From the NCBI GenBank assembly GCA_035515235.1, contig DATJBS010000008.1, forward strand, positions 1 through 8,930: DNA of 8,930 nt, written 5' to 3'. Shown one piece after another: positions 1 to 7,340 of this stretch; the stretch's first letter is position 1; every line of letters starts with the position of its first letter. Both the position numbers and the translations under genes were made by a program. Under the pieces are notes generated by a model, which searched no databases, was not told where the DNA came from, and saw only the letters and a list, made by a program, of their open reading frames with translations. The DNA comes from JAMLHH01 sp035515235. GTDB lineage: Bacteria > Bacteroidota > Bacteroidia > Chitinophagales > JADIYW01.

Positions 1-2307
1 GCTGGCGAGTTTATTTATAAAACTGAAGAATCAATTAATAGTGGTTTTTCATCAATTATAGTAGGCCAAGAAGGGAGAGCAGCATCTTTAAATAACGAAA
101 CTGGATTTAGAGGTGGAGTATCTTACATTGAAAATAAATACAAAGCAAATGGCGGTGGCGGTGGAGCTAGCCGTGACGGAGGTGGTAGAGCTATGACCGG
201 TGGTTCTGGCGGCGGCGGTTCTAATGCTAATTCAAATAACCCACCTCATCAACAAGGAAATATCAGTTTAAAATTAGATGGTGGTTCAGGCAATTCAGGT
301 GGCGATGGAGAATTTAGTACAAGTTCTTGGAGTTGGTTTGGCGGCGGCGGCGGCGGTGCTGGTTCAGCAGGAGTTTCAACTTCCGGTGGTTCTCGTAATG
401 ATCCAGGTCATGGAGGAAATGGTATATCAAATTCAATAACAGGAACATCAATTGAATATGCAGCTGGTGGTGCTGGAGCACCGTCTAGAGTACAAGGTGG
501 AACAACAACCTATCCTTCTAATGGCGGTAGCAATCAAGTAGGCGGTGGAAACAACGGTTCTAACGGTATCAAAGCGCCTAACCCAAACACTGGTTCGGGT
601 GGAAGTGCTGGAGGTGCATTTTCTGGTATTGGAAATCAAAACCCAACTGCTGGAGCTACAGGAATCGTCATCATTCGATATACAAAAGGTATATGGAGCA
701 GTAGTGATTCTACAATAGCTACAGTGATTACAAATCCTGATGGTTCAGCAAAAATTACTGCAATTGAAGGAAATGGTGGTACTGCTATCATTTCAAACTC
801 ACTGAACCCTTCTGTATATCAATACGAAATAACAGTTAGCCCAAAATTAACAGATGGAAATATTGATTCAGATCAACAAACTATCTGTCAAGGATTGATT
901 CCTGATGACATCACATATTCTACCCTACCTACAGCTGGTTCTAAAACACTGAACTATCAATGGTATAAGAAAAGTGGTGATGAGCCCGCTCCTACTGGCA
1001 ACTTCAATAGCTCTGGATGGACAATTGTTGGAAATACAAGTAGCACTAGTGCCGACTTATCTGGCGCAGAAATAGGAACTTTAAATATCACAACCACTTT
1101 TGCATTAAGAATTACAGATTCACAACAAAATTGCTTTGATATCTGGAGTGGTCAAAAACATGTTGTACATATCGATAAGCATATGACACCTAGTATAAGC
1201 AGTATGGATATACTTGCATCTAGTAGTCAAGCATATACTTGTACAGTGAACGATAATCAATGGCATTATTTCAGAGATGATAATGATAAAGTCATTGCTG
1301 CTATTAATAGTAATGGTCAAAATTTAGGTAATGTTACAGTGGAAGTTTTTGTTGAAAATGAAGAACCAACACATGGAACAGGAAGTATTTATGACATTTC
1401 ATTATGTTATGACACCCCTGAATTAACAGCAGTGAGATGGTATGATATTACTCCTGAAATTCAACCATTAACTCCAGTAACTGTTAAATTATTTTTGGCA
1501 GCTACAGAATATACTAGTTATGTAAATGCTATCAATCAATTTAAACAATCAACAGCTCCTAACTATGATTTTTGCTATGGTATAACTAATAGTATCTATG
1601 ATTTAGCAATTTCAAAAGATGAGGTTGAAGATATCTCAATCATTCAATCTTCGGCTTCTCTGATCTCAGGAGTTACTGAATATGAGTTTGAAGTGAACTC
1701 TTTTTCTACTTTTAAATTCCATACTAATGGAGGAGATGGTGTTCCTTTACCTGTGGAGTTAATATCTTTTATTGGCTATAACCAAACCAATACGAATGTA
1801 CTTGAATGGGAAACAGCATCTGAAAGAAATACGGAAGTTTTTGAAGTAGAACATTCTATAAATGGAGTGGACTGGGAAAAAATAGGCACTGTCGCTGCTT
1901 CTGGTTTTTCAAACGTACCTTTATCTTATACTTATACTGACAACAATCCTCTAAAAGGAAATAATCAATATAGGTTAAAAATGGTTGATTTAGACAACAC
2001 ATTTGAGTACAGTAGAATCATAAACATTCATGTAACTGATGATCAATTATCTTATAATATAATGACTGTTTATCCAAATCCGAGTACAGATATCTTTAAT
2101 ATTTCAATAAAGTCTACTGAAAATTATATTGGAGTAATTCAAATCATGAATGTTCAAGGTCAGATAATACAAACTCTAAACAGAGATATCAACAAAGGAG
2201 AAAACACCATACAAATCAATTTAAATTCTCTTCCTCAAGGCATCTATATCCTAAATACTATTCACTTGAATGGATTAATAAGCACTGAGAAAATTATTAA
2301 GAAATAA
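1..2307 (+). CDS. Glycine-rich secreted surface protein with T9SS C-terminal sorting domain (5'-partial)
   Basis: The reading frame is open from base 1, so the gene starts upstream; the ATG at 193 lies inside the glycine-rich domain and is not a real start. 768 residues are visible. In order: a short segment (1-50), a Gly/Ser/Asn-rich domain (about 51-220) closing with GIVIIRY (221-227), which is typical of Bacteroidota glycine-rich surface domains; a Big/Ig-like stretch (about 231-280); a PKD/Ig-like region with YQWYKK (about 285-390); a beta-rich region I cannot name (about 400-576); a segment starting LPVELISF with LEWETASE (about 583-675), usual before sorting domains; and a type A T9SS domain (about 690-768) with YPNPSTDIF and PQGIYIL. 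Proteins with this ending are exported through the Sec system, cross the outer membrane by T9SS, and are released or anchored to the surface. An adhesin or cell-envelope structural role is inferred. The secretion call is firm; the function is unknown. Confidence 0.9.
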   Translation, partial: AGEFIYKTEESINSGFSSIIVGQEGRAASLNNETGFRGGVSYIENKYKANGGGGGASRDGGGRAMTGGSGGGGSNANSNNPPHQQGNISLKLDGGSGNSGGDGEFSTSSWSWFGGGGGGAGSAGVSTSGGSRNDPGHGGNGISNSITGTSIEYAAGGAGAPSRVQGGTTTYPSNGGSNQVGGGNNGSNGIKAPNPNTGSGGSAGGAFSGIGNQNPTAGATGIVIIRYTKGIWSSSDSTIATVITNPDGSAKITAIEGNGGTAIISNSLNPSVYQYEITVSPKLTDGNIDSDQQTICQGLIPDDITYSTLPTAGSKTLNYQWYKKSGDEPAPTGNFNSSGWTIVGNTSSTSADLSGAEIGTLNITTTFALRITDSQQNCFDIWSGQKHVVHIDKHMTPSISSMDILASSSQAYTCTVNDNQWHYFRDDNDKVIAAINSNGQNLGNVTVEVFVENEEPTHGTGSIYDISLCYDTPELTAVRWYDITPEIQPLTPVTVKLFLAATEYTSYVNAINQFKQSTAPNYDFCYGITNSIYDLAISKDEVEDISIIQSSASLISGVTEYEFEVNSFSTFKFHTNGGDGVPLPVELISFIGYNQTNTNVLEWETASERNTEVFEVEHSINGVDWEKIGTVAASGFSNVPLSYTYTDNNPLKGNNQYRLKMVDLDNTFEYSRIINIHVTDDQLSYNIMTVYPNPSTDIFNISIKSTENYIGVIQIMNVQGQIIQTLNRDINKGENTIQINLNSLPQGIYILNTIHLNGLISTEKIIKK
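340..357 (+). repeat. In-frame (GGC)5-GGT trinucleotide run
   Basis: Five GGC codons followed by GGT encode six consecutive glycines in the glycine-rich domain. It is the longest perfect trinucleotide run seen in the window and is much richer in GC than its surroundings. Because the unit is 3 nt, gain or loss of units would change the length of the Gly tract without shifting the frame. Confidence 0.7.
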
Positions 2308-2327
2308 CACAGTATCTATAAATAAAT

Positions 2328-2359
2328 AAAAATGCTAAGTAGTTTTACTTAGCATTTTT
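2328..2359. terminator. Bidirectional intrinsic terminator between convergent genes
   Basis: A perfect 14-bp stem pairs 2328-2341 (AAAAATGCTAAGTA) with 2346-2359 (TACTTAGCATTTTT) around a GTTT loop. The right arm runs into a T-rich tail (to 2365) for plus-strand transcripts, and the A-run at the left arm gives U residues for minus-strand transcripts. It lies 20 nt after the surface-protein stop and about 110 nt past the stop of the minus-strand lipoprotein gene, so it can serve both. Confidence 0.85.
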
Positions 2360-2468
2360 TGTTTTAGAGAAAGTATTTAAAATGAAGATGTATTTAATTT
2401 AAAACATCAAGCCTAGGCCTTATTAGTAAAATTTAAAAAAAACAAGATATATATACTCTATTGTCTAA

Positions 2469-2720
2469 TTAGTTGCAGACTCTTTTAGATATTACATAAG
2501 AAGAGTGGTTCGGTATTAATTTACCTTCTTTAGCATCTTTACAGATTCTTCCTTCCCTATATCCACAAAACATCATCATGGTTTCGTAATCTACATTATC
2601 AACTACGACTTTTCCATTAGTTTTTTCAATTACAGTCCACTTGCAATCGAAGCATTCTTCAGTCTTAGAACAAGATGAAAAAAGAAAGAGTACAACAACA
2701 CATACTAGGTACTTTCTCAT
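2469..2720 (-). CDS. Small Cys-rich lipoprotein, function unknown
   Basis: 83 residues. The N-terminus is a lipoprotein signal peptide: MRK, a hydrophobic core (4-14), then LFSSC with the presumed lipidated Cys17 and a Ser-Lys following. The mature part is only about 66 residues and carries a CxxC-Lys-Trp motif (Cys23, Cys26, Trp28), then Cys52, Cys60 and Cys82 near the C-terminus. After lipidation of Cys17 five cysteines remain, so disulfides or metal binding are possible but unproven. Short lipoproteins with a C-x-x-C-x-W beginning are common in Bacteroidota and have no assigned function as far as I know. The gene converges on the surface-protein gene, with which it shares a terminator, and is divergent from the ABC operon. 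The ATG is the natural start because it directly precedes the signal peptide. I recognise the class but no named family. Confidence 0.75.
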   Translation of the reverse strand: MRKYLVCVVVLFLFSSCSKTEECFDCKWTVIEKTNGKVVVDNVDYETMMMFCGYREGRICKDAKEGKLIPNHSSYVISKRVCN

Positions 2721-2955
2721 CTTAATTGATATTTAAGTGAATTAAACTACTCTAATATACAAATAATTGTTAAAAAACATATCTATACACAAGAATGATA
2801 ATTGATTTTATACTTTTTAAAGATTAAAATATATTGTAGGTTTTCTTAATCAGAAACAGAAAAATAGGTTTTTAGAAATATTGTTAAAGCAGTTTACATT
2901 AAATTAACAGTTTAGAACTTTTCTTGTTAACTTGTAGCTATTGAAATTGCTGAAA
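2721..2955. promoter_or_regulatory. Divergent intergenic region, probable promoters not resolved
   Basis: This 235-bp, strongly AT-rich stretch separates the minus-strand lipoprotein gene from the plus-strand ABC operon, so it should contain promoters for both. I found no perfect Bacteroidota TTG-N19-TAnnTTTG promoter on either strand. The heptamer TTGTTAA occurs at 2767-2773, 2881-2887 and 2924-2930, with irregular spacing, and may be chance in AT-rich DNA. No small coding frame or RNA gene is apparent. Confidence 0.4.
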
Positions 2956-3585
2956 ATGTTAAGAACATCCACTATTACCTTTACTTACGACAACAAAAGA
3001 ATTTTCAATTATCCTGAGGTCAATTGCAATAAAGGAGATCAATTGTTAATTTATGGAAAATCAGGTAGCGGTAAATCTACATTATTACATTTATTAGCGG
3101 GTTTAATCCAACCTGATAATGGTCATATCTTTATTGACGATGTAGATATTACTCAATTAAAACATGGAAATCTAGATCAATATAGAGGTCAAAAAATTGG
3201 ATTTATTCCCCAACGACTACATTTGATTCCTTCTTTAGATGTTAGAGATAATATTGTAGCCGCCTGCTATTTTGCTGATAAAAAATTAGATACTGACAGA
3301 TTAGACAGTATTTCTGACACTTTAGAAATTTATCATTTATTGGGCAGAAGAACTAAATCATTGAGTTTAGGGGAGCAACAAAGAGTTTGTATTGCTCGAG
3401 CAATTATCAATGCGCCAGCTATTCTATTTGCTGACGAACCTACTTCTAGCTTGGATGATACCAATACAGAAAATGTGATGAAACTTCTCAACAAAGCGTG
3501 TAGTTTGGATAATAGCTCACTCGTTGTTGTAACACATGATATTAGAATTAAAAATAAAATTGATCATCAGATAGCATTGTCATGA
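2956..3585 (+). CDS. ABC transporter ATP-binding protein (MacB/LolD-like)
   Basis: 209-residue cytoplasmic ATPase, the usual size for stand-alone MacB/LolD/FtsE-type subunits. All motifs are present, numbered from the ATG at 2956: Walker A GKSGSGKST (34-42), Q-loop Gln86 in PQRLH, signature LSLGEQQRV (136-144), Walker B ILFADE (156-161), D-loop SSLD (164-167) and H-loop His194 in VVTHD. The signature reads SLGEQ where the textbook form is LSGGQ, a tolerated variant. A TTG at 2941 would add five residues and is preceded by an in-frame TAG at 2935; I prefer the ATG because it gives the MLRT start that I recall as typical of related ATPases. The stop overlaps the permease start by ATGA, so the two are translationally coupled and form one transporter. 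The substrate is not evident. Confidence in the ATPase call is very high. Confidence 0.95.
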   Translation: MLRTSTITFTYDNKRIFNYPEVNCNKGDQLLIYGKSGSGKSTLLHLLAGLIQPDNGHIFIDDVDITQLKHGNLDQYRGQKIGFIPQRLHLIPSLDVRDNIVAACYFADKKLDTDRLDSISDTLEIYHLLGRRTKSLSLGEQQRVCIARAIINAPAILFADEPTSSLDDTNTENVMKLLNKACSLDNSSLVVVTHDIRIKNKIDHQIALS

Positions 3586-4775
3586 TTAGAAAGATTATCG
3601 TCGGAGGTCTCGTTCACCAACCATTATCTACATTTTTAAATGTGATACTATTAGCATTTGGTACGACCATTATTTCTTTAATATTAGTGCTTAATTATTC
3701 TTACAATAAAAAAATTGCTAAGGACTTGCACAATATCGATATGGTAGTGGGCGCAAAAGGAAGTCCATTGCAATTAGTTTTATCTGCCGTCTACCAATTA
3801 GACGATCCTACTGGAAATATTTCCATGGCAGAAGTTAATGAACTGAAAAAAAATAGAAATATCAATAGCATTATACCTCTTGCTTATGGTGATACTTTTA
3901 AAGGTTACAAAATTTTAGGTACAGAATATTCTTATCTCGAAAAATATAATGCAACAGTCAGCAGTGGACGATTGTATAAAAAAAATTATGAGGTTGTTTT
4001 AGGATATGACGTAGCTTTGAAGAGTGAGCTGAAAATTGGAGATACTTTTTTAGGTAATCACGGCAGCACTTCTGAAACAGGAGCTCATGAAAACCATCCG
4101 TACGAAATTGTAGGAATATTGAATGAAACGGAATCTGTAGTCGACTATCTCATCATTAGTAATGTCAATACAACCTGGAATATTCACAATTTTGATTCAA
4201 AAAAGGTAGCTGATGATCAAGTAGATAATTCTACTAAAGAACTGACAGCAGTTTTAATAGATTTGACTAATCCTACAGCATTGCACACGCTGCCAAGAAA
4301 GATAAATGCAGAAACAAATATGCAAGCCGCTATACCTGCGATTGAAATCAATAGACTTTCTCATTTGACAGGATTGGGAACGACACTATTAGAAGGTATC
4401 GCTTGGAGTATCATTTTCCTTTCCGCTTTAAGTGTTTTCATTACGGTTTACAGAAGAGTACAAGATCGAAAATACGAATTAGCAGTCATGAGATTAATGG
4501 GTGCAACTCGATATAATTTATTGCAAATTATTTTATTTGAAACATGGCTGACTACAACAATTGGATACTTAGTTGGGATGGGAGTCAGTAGATTAGGAAT
4601 ATGGATCCTTCAGAATAAAATCATCGAGCAAACCACTTTAACTATTGCCTATCAATTCACCCCGACAGAAAAATTTCTGTTGCCTATATTATTAGGAATC
4701 AGTACAATTTCAGTGATTATACCTTTGATTTATGTTTTTAGATTGAATATTTCTAAGATTTTAGCAGATGATTAA
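3582..4775 (+). CDS. ABC transporter permease, FtsX/MacB superfamily
   Basis: 397-residue inner-membrane subunit and partner of the ATPase it overlaps. Topology is the classic four-helix plan: TM1 about 17-38, a long extracytoplasmic domain (about 40-265), then TM2 270-290, TM3 313-340 and TM4 365-386. The segment YELAVMRLMGAT (298-309) just after TM2 is the cytoplasmic coupling helix typical of FtsX-like permeases. The motif VVGAKGSPLQ (55-64), and HENHPYEIVGIL (169-180) followed by VVDYLII (186-192) and TWNIH (198-202), mark a subgroup of predicted permeases that I recognise but cannot tie to a substrate. Histidines at 160, 169, 172 and 202 cluster in the extracytoplasmic domain. MacB-like pumps work by mechanotransmission and do not pass substrate through the TM channel; whether this one exports a lipoprotein, peptide or small molecule is open. 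No periplasmic adaptor or TolC gene is adjacent. Confidence 0.9.
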   Translation: MIRKIIVGGLVHQPLSTFLNVILLAFGTTIISLILVLNYSYNKKIAKDLHNIDMVVGAKGSPLQLVLSAVYQLDDPTGNISMAEVNELKKNRNINSIIPLAYGDTFKGYKILGTEYSYLEKYNATVSSGRLYKKNYEVVLGYDVALKSELKIGDTFLGNHGSTSETGAHENHPYEIVGILNETESVVDYLIISNVNTTWNIHNFDSKKVADDQVDNSTKELTAVLIDLTNPTALHTLPRKINAETNMQAAIPAIEINRLSHLTGLGTTLLEGIAWSIIFLSALSVFITVYRRVQDRKYELAVMRLMGATRYNLLQIILFETWLTTTIGYLVGMGVSRLGIWILQNKIIEQTTLTIAYQFTPTEKFLLPILLGISTISVIIPLIYVFRLNISKILADD

Positions 4776-4864
4776 TTGAGTACAACTTTTTTATATACTC
4801 TTTCTAATCGAAAAATAAATTGAATTAATAAAATCAATATCCTTTACTAGAAGCGCTATTTCAT

Positions 4865-4872
4865 TAAATTTG
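4865..4872 (+). promoter_or_regulatory. Candidate Bacteroidota -7 box for fmt
   Basis: TAAATTTG matches the Bacteroidota -7 consensus TAnnTTTG exactly. The expected -33 TTG position (about 4843-4845) reads TTT, a two-of-three match. The box ends only 4 nt before the fmt ATG at 4877, so transcription from it would start at or next to the start codon. The match may be chance in AT-rich DNA. Confidence 0.35.
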
Positions 4873-4876
4873 TAAG

Positions 4877-5797
4877 ATGTCGAATAAATTGAGAATCGTC
4901 TTTATGGGCACTCCTGCTTTTGCAGTAGAAAGTTTGAATATTTTAGTAAAAAATAATTACGAAATAGCTGCAGTAGTCACCGCTCCTGATAAGCCATCAG
5001 GAAGAGGGCAGAAAATAAATATGTCTGCTGTCAAAGAGTATGCATTGAATCACGAAATACCTGTTTTACAACCTATCAAACTCAAAGAAGAAACTTTCTT
5101 AGAAGCTCTAAAGGACTTAAATGCCAATTTATTTGTGGTGGTCGCTTTCAGAATGCTTCCAGAAGTGGTTTGGAATATGCCAAAACTTGGTACTTTTAAT
5201 TTGCACGCAAGTTTATTGCCTCAATATAGAGGAGCCGCTCCTATCAATTGGGCTTTGATCAATGGAGAAACCCAAACTGGAGTCACCACATTTTTCCTAC
5301 AACACGAAATAGATACAGGAAATATTTTATTAAGTGAATCTATCGCTATTCTTCCCGAGGATGACCTTTCTTCTCTTCATGACAAACTAATGGACCTAGG
5401 TGCAGAACTCACTTTAAAAACCGTTCAAGCTATTGAGAATAATGATATACATCCACAAGCTCAATCTCAAGAACCCACGAAACCTGCTCCAAAAATTTTC
5501 AAAGAAGATTGTCTTTTAGACTTCGAACAAAATGTCACGCAAGTCCACAATAAAGTTAGAGGCATGTCGCCTTTTCCTGCTGCGTTCACTCATTTAGAAG
5601 GAAAAACACTAAAGATTTTCAAAACAGAAGTACAAGAAATACATGGAGATGTCGCTCATGGAACTATTGACACCGACCAAAAAACCTATTTGAGAATTAA
5701 ATGTAAAGGTGGATGGTTGAATGTATTAGAGCTGCAACTAGAAGGAAAAAAACGAATGTCCGTTACTGATTTCCTTAAAGGATATAGATTTCAATAA
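4877..5797 (+). CDS. fmt: Methionyl-tRNA formyltransferase
   Basis: Cytoplasmic enzyme that transfers a formyl group from 10-formyl-THF to Met-tRNA(fMet) for translation initiation. 306 residues, a normal length. The N-terminal Rossmann-type domain has FMGTPAFAV (9-17), the tRNA-contacting loop APDKPSGRGQK (36-46), and the catalytic triad Asn108, His110 (NLHASLLP) and Asp146 (EIDTGN). SLLPQYRGAAPINWA (112-126) is the family hallmark. The C-terminal OB-fold-like domain follows a linker near 195-215 and includes VHNKVRGMSPFPAAF (223-237). An in-frame TAA at 4865-4867, four codons upstream, fixes the start at ATG 4877; no Shine-Dalgarno sequence is visible. It stands alone between the ABC operon (101-bp gap) and the peptidase operon (99-bp gap); def is not adjacent. 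All key residues are intact. Confidence 0.98.
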   Translation: MSNKLRIVFMGTPAFAVESLNILVKNNYEIAAVVTAPDKPSGRGQKINMSAVKEYALNHEIPVLQPIKLKEETFLEALKDLNANLFVVVAFRMLPEVVWNMPKLGTFNLHASLLPQYRGAAPINWALINGETQTGVTTFFLQHEIDTGNILLSESIAILPEDDLSSLHDKLMDLGAELTLKTVQAIENNDIHPQAQSQEPTKPAPKIFKEDCLLDFEQNVTQVHNKVRGMSPFPAAFTHLEGKTLKIFKTEVQEIHGDVAHGTIDTDQKTYLRIKCKGGWLNVLELQLEGKKRMSVTDFLKGYRFQ

Positions 5798-5830
5798 GTA
5801 TTGACTCCTAAAAAACTCTCCAAAAAATCA

Positions 5831-5860
5831 ACAATAATTTAATCGATATACAATAATTTA
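5831..5860. repeat. Direct repeat of an 11-mer upstream of the peptidase operon
   Basis: ACAATAATTTA occurs at 5831-5841 and 5850-5860, separated by 8 nt, giving a 19-bp period (close to two helical turns). It lies 36-66 bp before the peptidase ATG, where an operator could sit. With a sequence so rich in A and T, chance remains a good explanation. Confidence 0.4.
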
Positions 5861-5896
5861 CAAACATCAAATCAGTGGATTCAAATATTCCCCAAA

Positions 5897-7339
5897 ATGA
5901 AAAAACTTTTAATTCTACTTCTAATAGCTCTTGTAATTTTTCTAGGCATTATTTTTTATAATTTCTCTCAGACAAAACCTCAAGCATCCACCAATACTAC
6001 CATAGCTACTGACTTAAGTTCTATCAAAGGGCAGAACGAAAGAATATCAAAATCTATTACATTTCAAACCGTATCCTACGAAGACACTACACTAATAGAT
6101 TATGACCAATTCTTAGCCTTTCATGAATTTCTTAAAACCAGTTATCCGATTGTTTTTGAAAAATTAGAATTAGAAATGGTGAGTAATTATTCCATGGTAT
6201 TAAAATGGAAAGGTAACGATCCTACTTTGCTACCAGGTATTTTTATGGCGCATCAAGATGTTGTGCCTGTTTCTGATGACACCAAAGATTTATGGAAAAA
6301 CCCACCATTTGAAGGTTTGATTATAGATGGTGTCCTTCATGGCAGAGGAGCTATTGACGATAAGATTAACCTTATGGCTCAATTAGAATCTGTCCAATTT
6401 TTATTAGAAAATGAATTTCAACCCAAAAGAGATATTTATCTTGTATTCGGTCATGACGAAGAAATTGGAGGCAAACAAGGTGCTGTAAAAATTGCTGAAT
6501 TGATGCAGTCTAGAGGAATCAAAGCAGAATTTGTATTAGATGAGGGTGGATTTGTTACCAACGATAAAGTACCAGGAATGACTGAAGCTGTTGCATTAAT
6601 CGGTACTTCTGAAAAAGGATATCTCAACTTAGATTTATCGGTCAATATCAATGGCGGACACTCTTCCATGCCTACTCCAGAAAATGCCATTGCAGTATTG
6701 GCAAAAGCTATTACAGATTTGAATAGCCAACCGTTTTCGCCTAGACTTACGACATCTGTCAAAGATTTCTTAAATCATATTGCACCTCACTCCTCTTTTG
6801 TGAACAAATTAGCCATGAGCAATTTGTGGGTTTTCCAACCTATTGTTTTTAATATTTATAGCAAATCAGGACCTGGTGACGCAATGATCAGAACGACGAT
6901 GGTGCCTACTATTATCAACGGTGGTAATAAAGCCAACGTAATTCCTAACATTGTAAAAGCAACTGTCAACTTGCGCTTACTTCCAGGCACAAGCATCCAA
7001 GACGCTATACAGCATGTTACAAAAGCAGTCAATAATCCATTGGTTAATATAGAAGCTCAACCAGGAGCTATGGAAGCTTCTGCCGTATCTCCTATTGATA
7101 ATGAAGTCTTTAGAAATTTTAAAAGTAAAATTGAAACACATTTTGATAATGCTATAGTTGCTCCATTTTTAATGATTGGCGGAACAGATTCTAGGCATTT
7201 TAATATTGTTTCTGAAAATATCTACAAATTCAGTCCAATGATAGATCCGGAAGGTTTTCATGGTGTCAATGAACAATTAAACTTAAAAGATTATAACAAA
7301 ACCATAGGTTTTTACGTGGATTTCCTGAAAGAACTGTAA
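5897..7339 (+). CDS. M20 family zinc metallopeptidase, PM20D1-like, membrane-anchored
   Basis: 480 residues, similar in length to mammalian PM20D1 and the yeast carboxypeptidase S group. The N-terminus (MKK, then a hydrophobic helix at about 4-22) has no clear cleavage site and looks like a signal anchor, which places the catalytic domain outside the cytoplasmic membrane. Di-zinc ligands and catalytic residues are all visible: His119 and Asp121 (AHQDVVPV), Asp154 (GRGAIDDK), catalytic base Glu188 and ligand Glu189 (GHDEEIGG), Asp215 (VLDEGG), and C-terminal His455 (GFHGVNE). His254 in GGHSSMP belongs to the lid/dimerisation domain, which spans roughly 235-390. M20 enzymes of this type hydrolyse peptide or N-acyl amino acid amide bonds; PM20D1 acts on N-fatty-acyl amino acids. 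The actual substrate cannot be read from the sequence. It heads a three-gene set with 1-nt gaps. The M20 call is certain; the PM20D1-like subgroup is likely. Confidence 0.93.
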   Translation: MKKLLILLLIALVIFLGIIFYNFSQTKPQASTNTTIATDLSSIKGQNERISKSITFQTVSYEDTTLIDYDQFLAFHEFLKTSYPIVFEKLELEMVSNYSMVLKWKGNDPTLLPGIFMAHQDVVPVSDDTKDLWKNPPFEGLIIDGVLHGRGAIDDKINLMAQLESVQFLLENEFQPKRDIYLVFGHDEEIGGKQGAVKIAELMQSRGIKAEFVLDEGGFVTNDKVPGMTEAVALIGTSEKGYLNLDLSVNINGGHSSMPTPENAIAVLAKAITDLNSQPFSPRLTTSVKDFLNHIAPHSSFVNKLAMSNLWVFQPIVFNIYSKSGPGDAMIRTTMVPTIINGGNKANVIPNIVKATVNLRLLPGTSIQDAIQHVTKAVNNPLVNIEAQPGAMEASAVSPIDNEVFRNFKSKIETHFDNAIVAPFLMIGGTDSRHFNIVSENIYKFSPMIDPEGFHGVNEQLNLKDYNKTIGFYVDFLKEL

Positions 7340-7340
7340 G

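Noticed and set aside
193..195. ATG as start of the surface protein
   Set aside because: The frame is open to base 1 with the same type of sequence upstream, no signal peptide follows the ATG, and it falls within the Gly-rich domain.
448..639. 63-residue minus-strand reading frame inside the glycine-rich domain
   Set aside because: It is the antisense shadow of a strongly coding plus-strand frame; its Ser/Thr/Arg-rich composition is an artefact of Gly codons, and it resembles no protein.
1120..1320. 66-residue minus-strand reading frame
   Set aside because: It lies entirely within the surface-protein gene, and the plus frame is continuous with recognisable domains on both sides.
2411..2418. 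Palindrome GCCTAGGC in the convergent intergenic region
   Set aside because: It is perfect but only 8 bp with no loop; a single short palindrome does not support an operator or attachment site.
2446..2456. ATATATAT run near the lipoprotein stop
   Set aside because: Short AT run typical of this base composition; no evidence of function.
2767..2930. Three TTGTTAA heptamers in the divergent intergenic region as a regulator array
   Set aside because: Spacing is irregular (114 and 43 bp) and such heptamers are expected by chance in AT-rich DNA.
4778..4800. GAGTA...TACTC hairpin after the ABC permease, followed by TTTCT
   Set aside because: The stem is only 5 bp with a 13-nt loop and a poor T tail; too weak to call a terminator.
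6451..6762. 103-residue minus-strand reading frame
   Set aside because: It overlaps the M20 catalytic region, whose metal ligands confirm the plus frame; the antisense product has no recognisable features.
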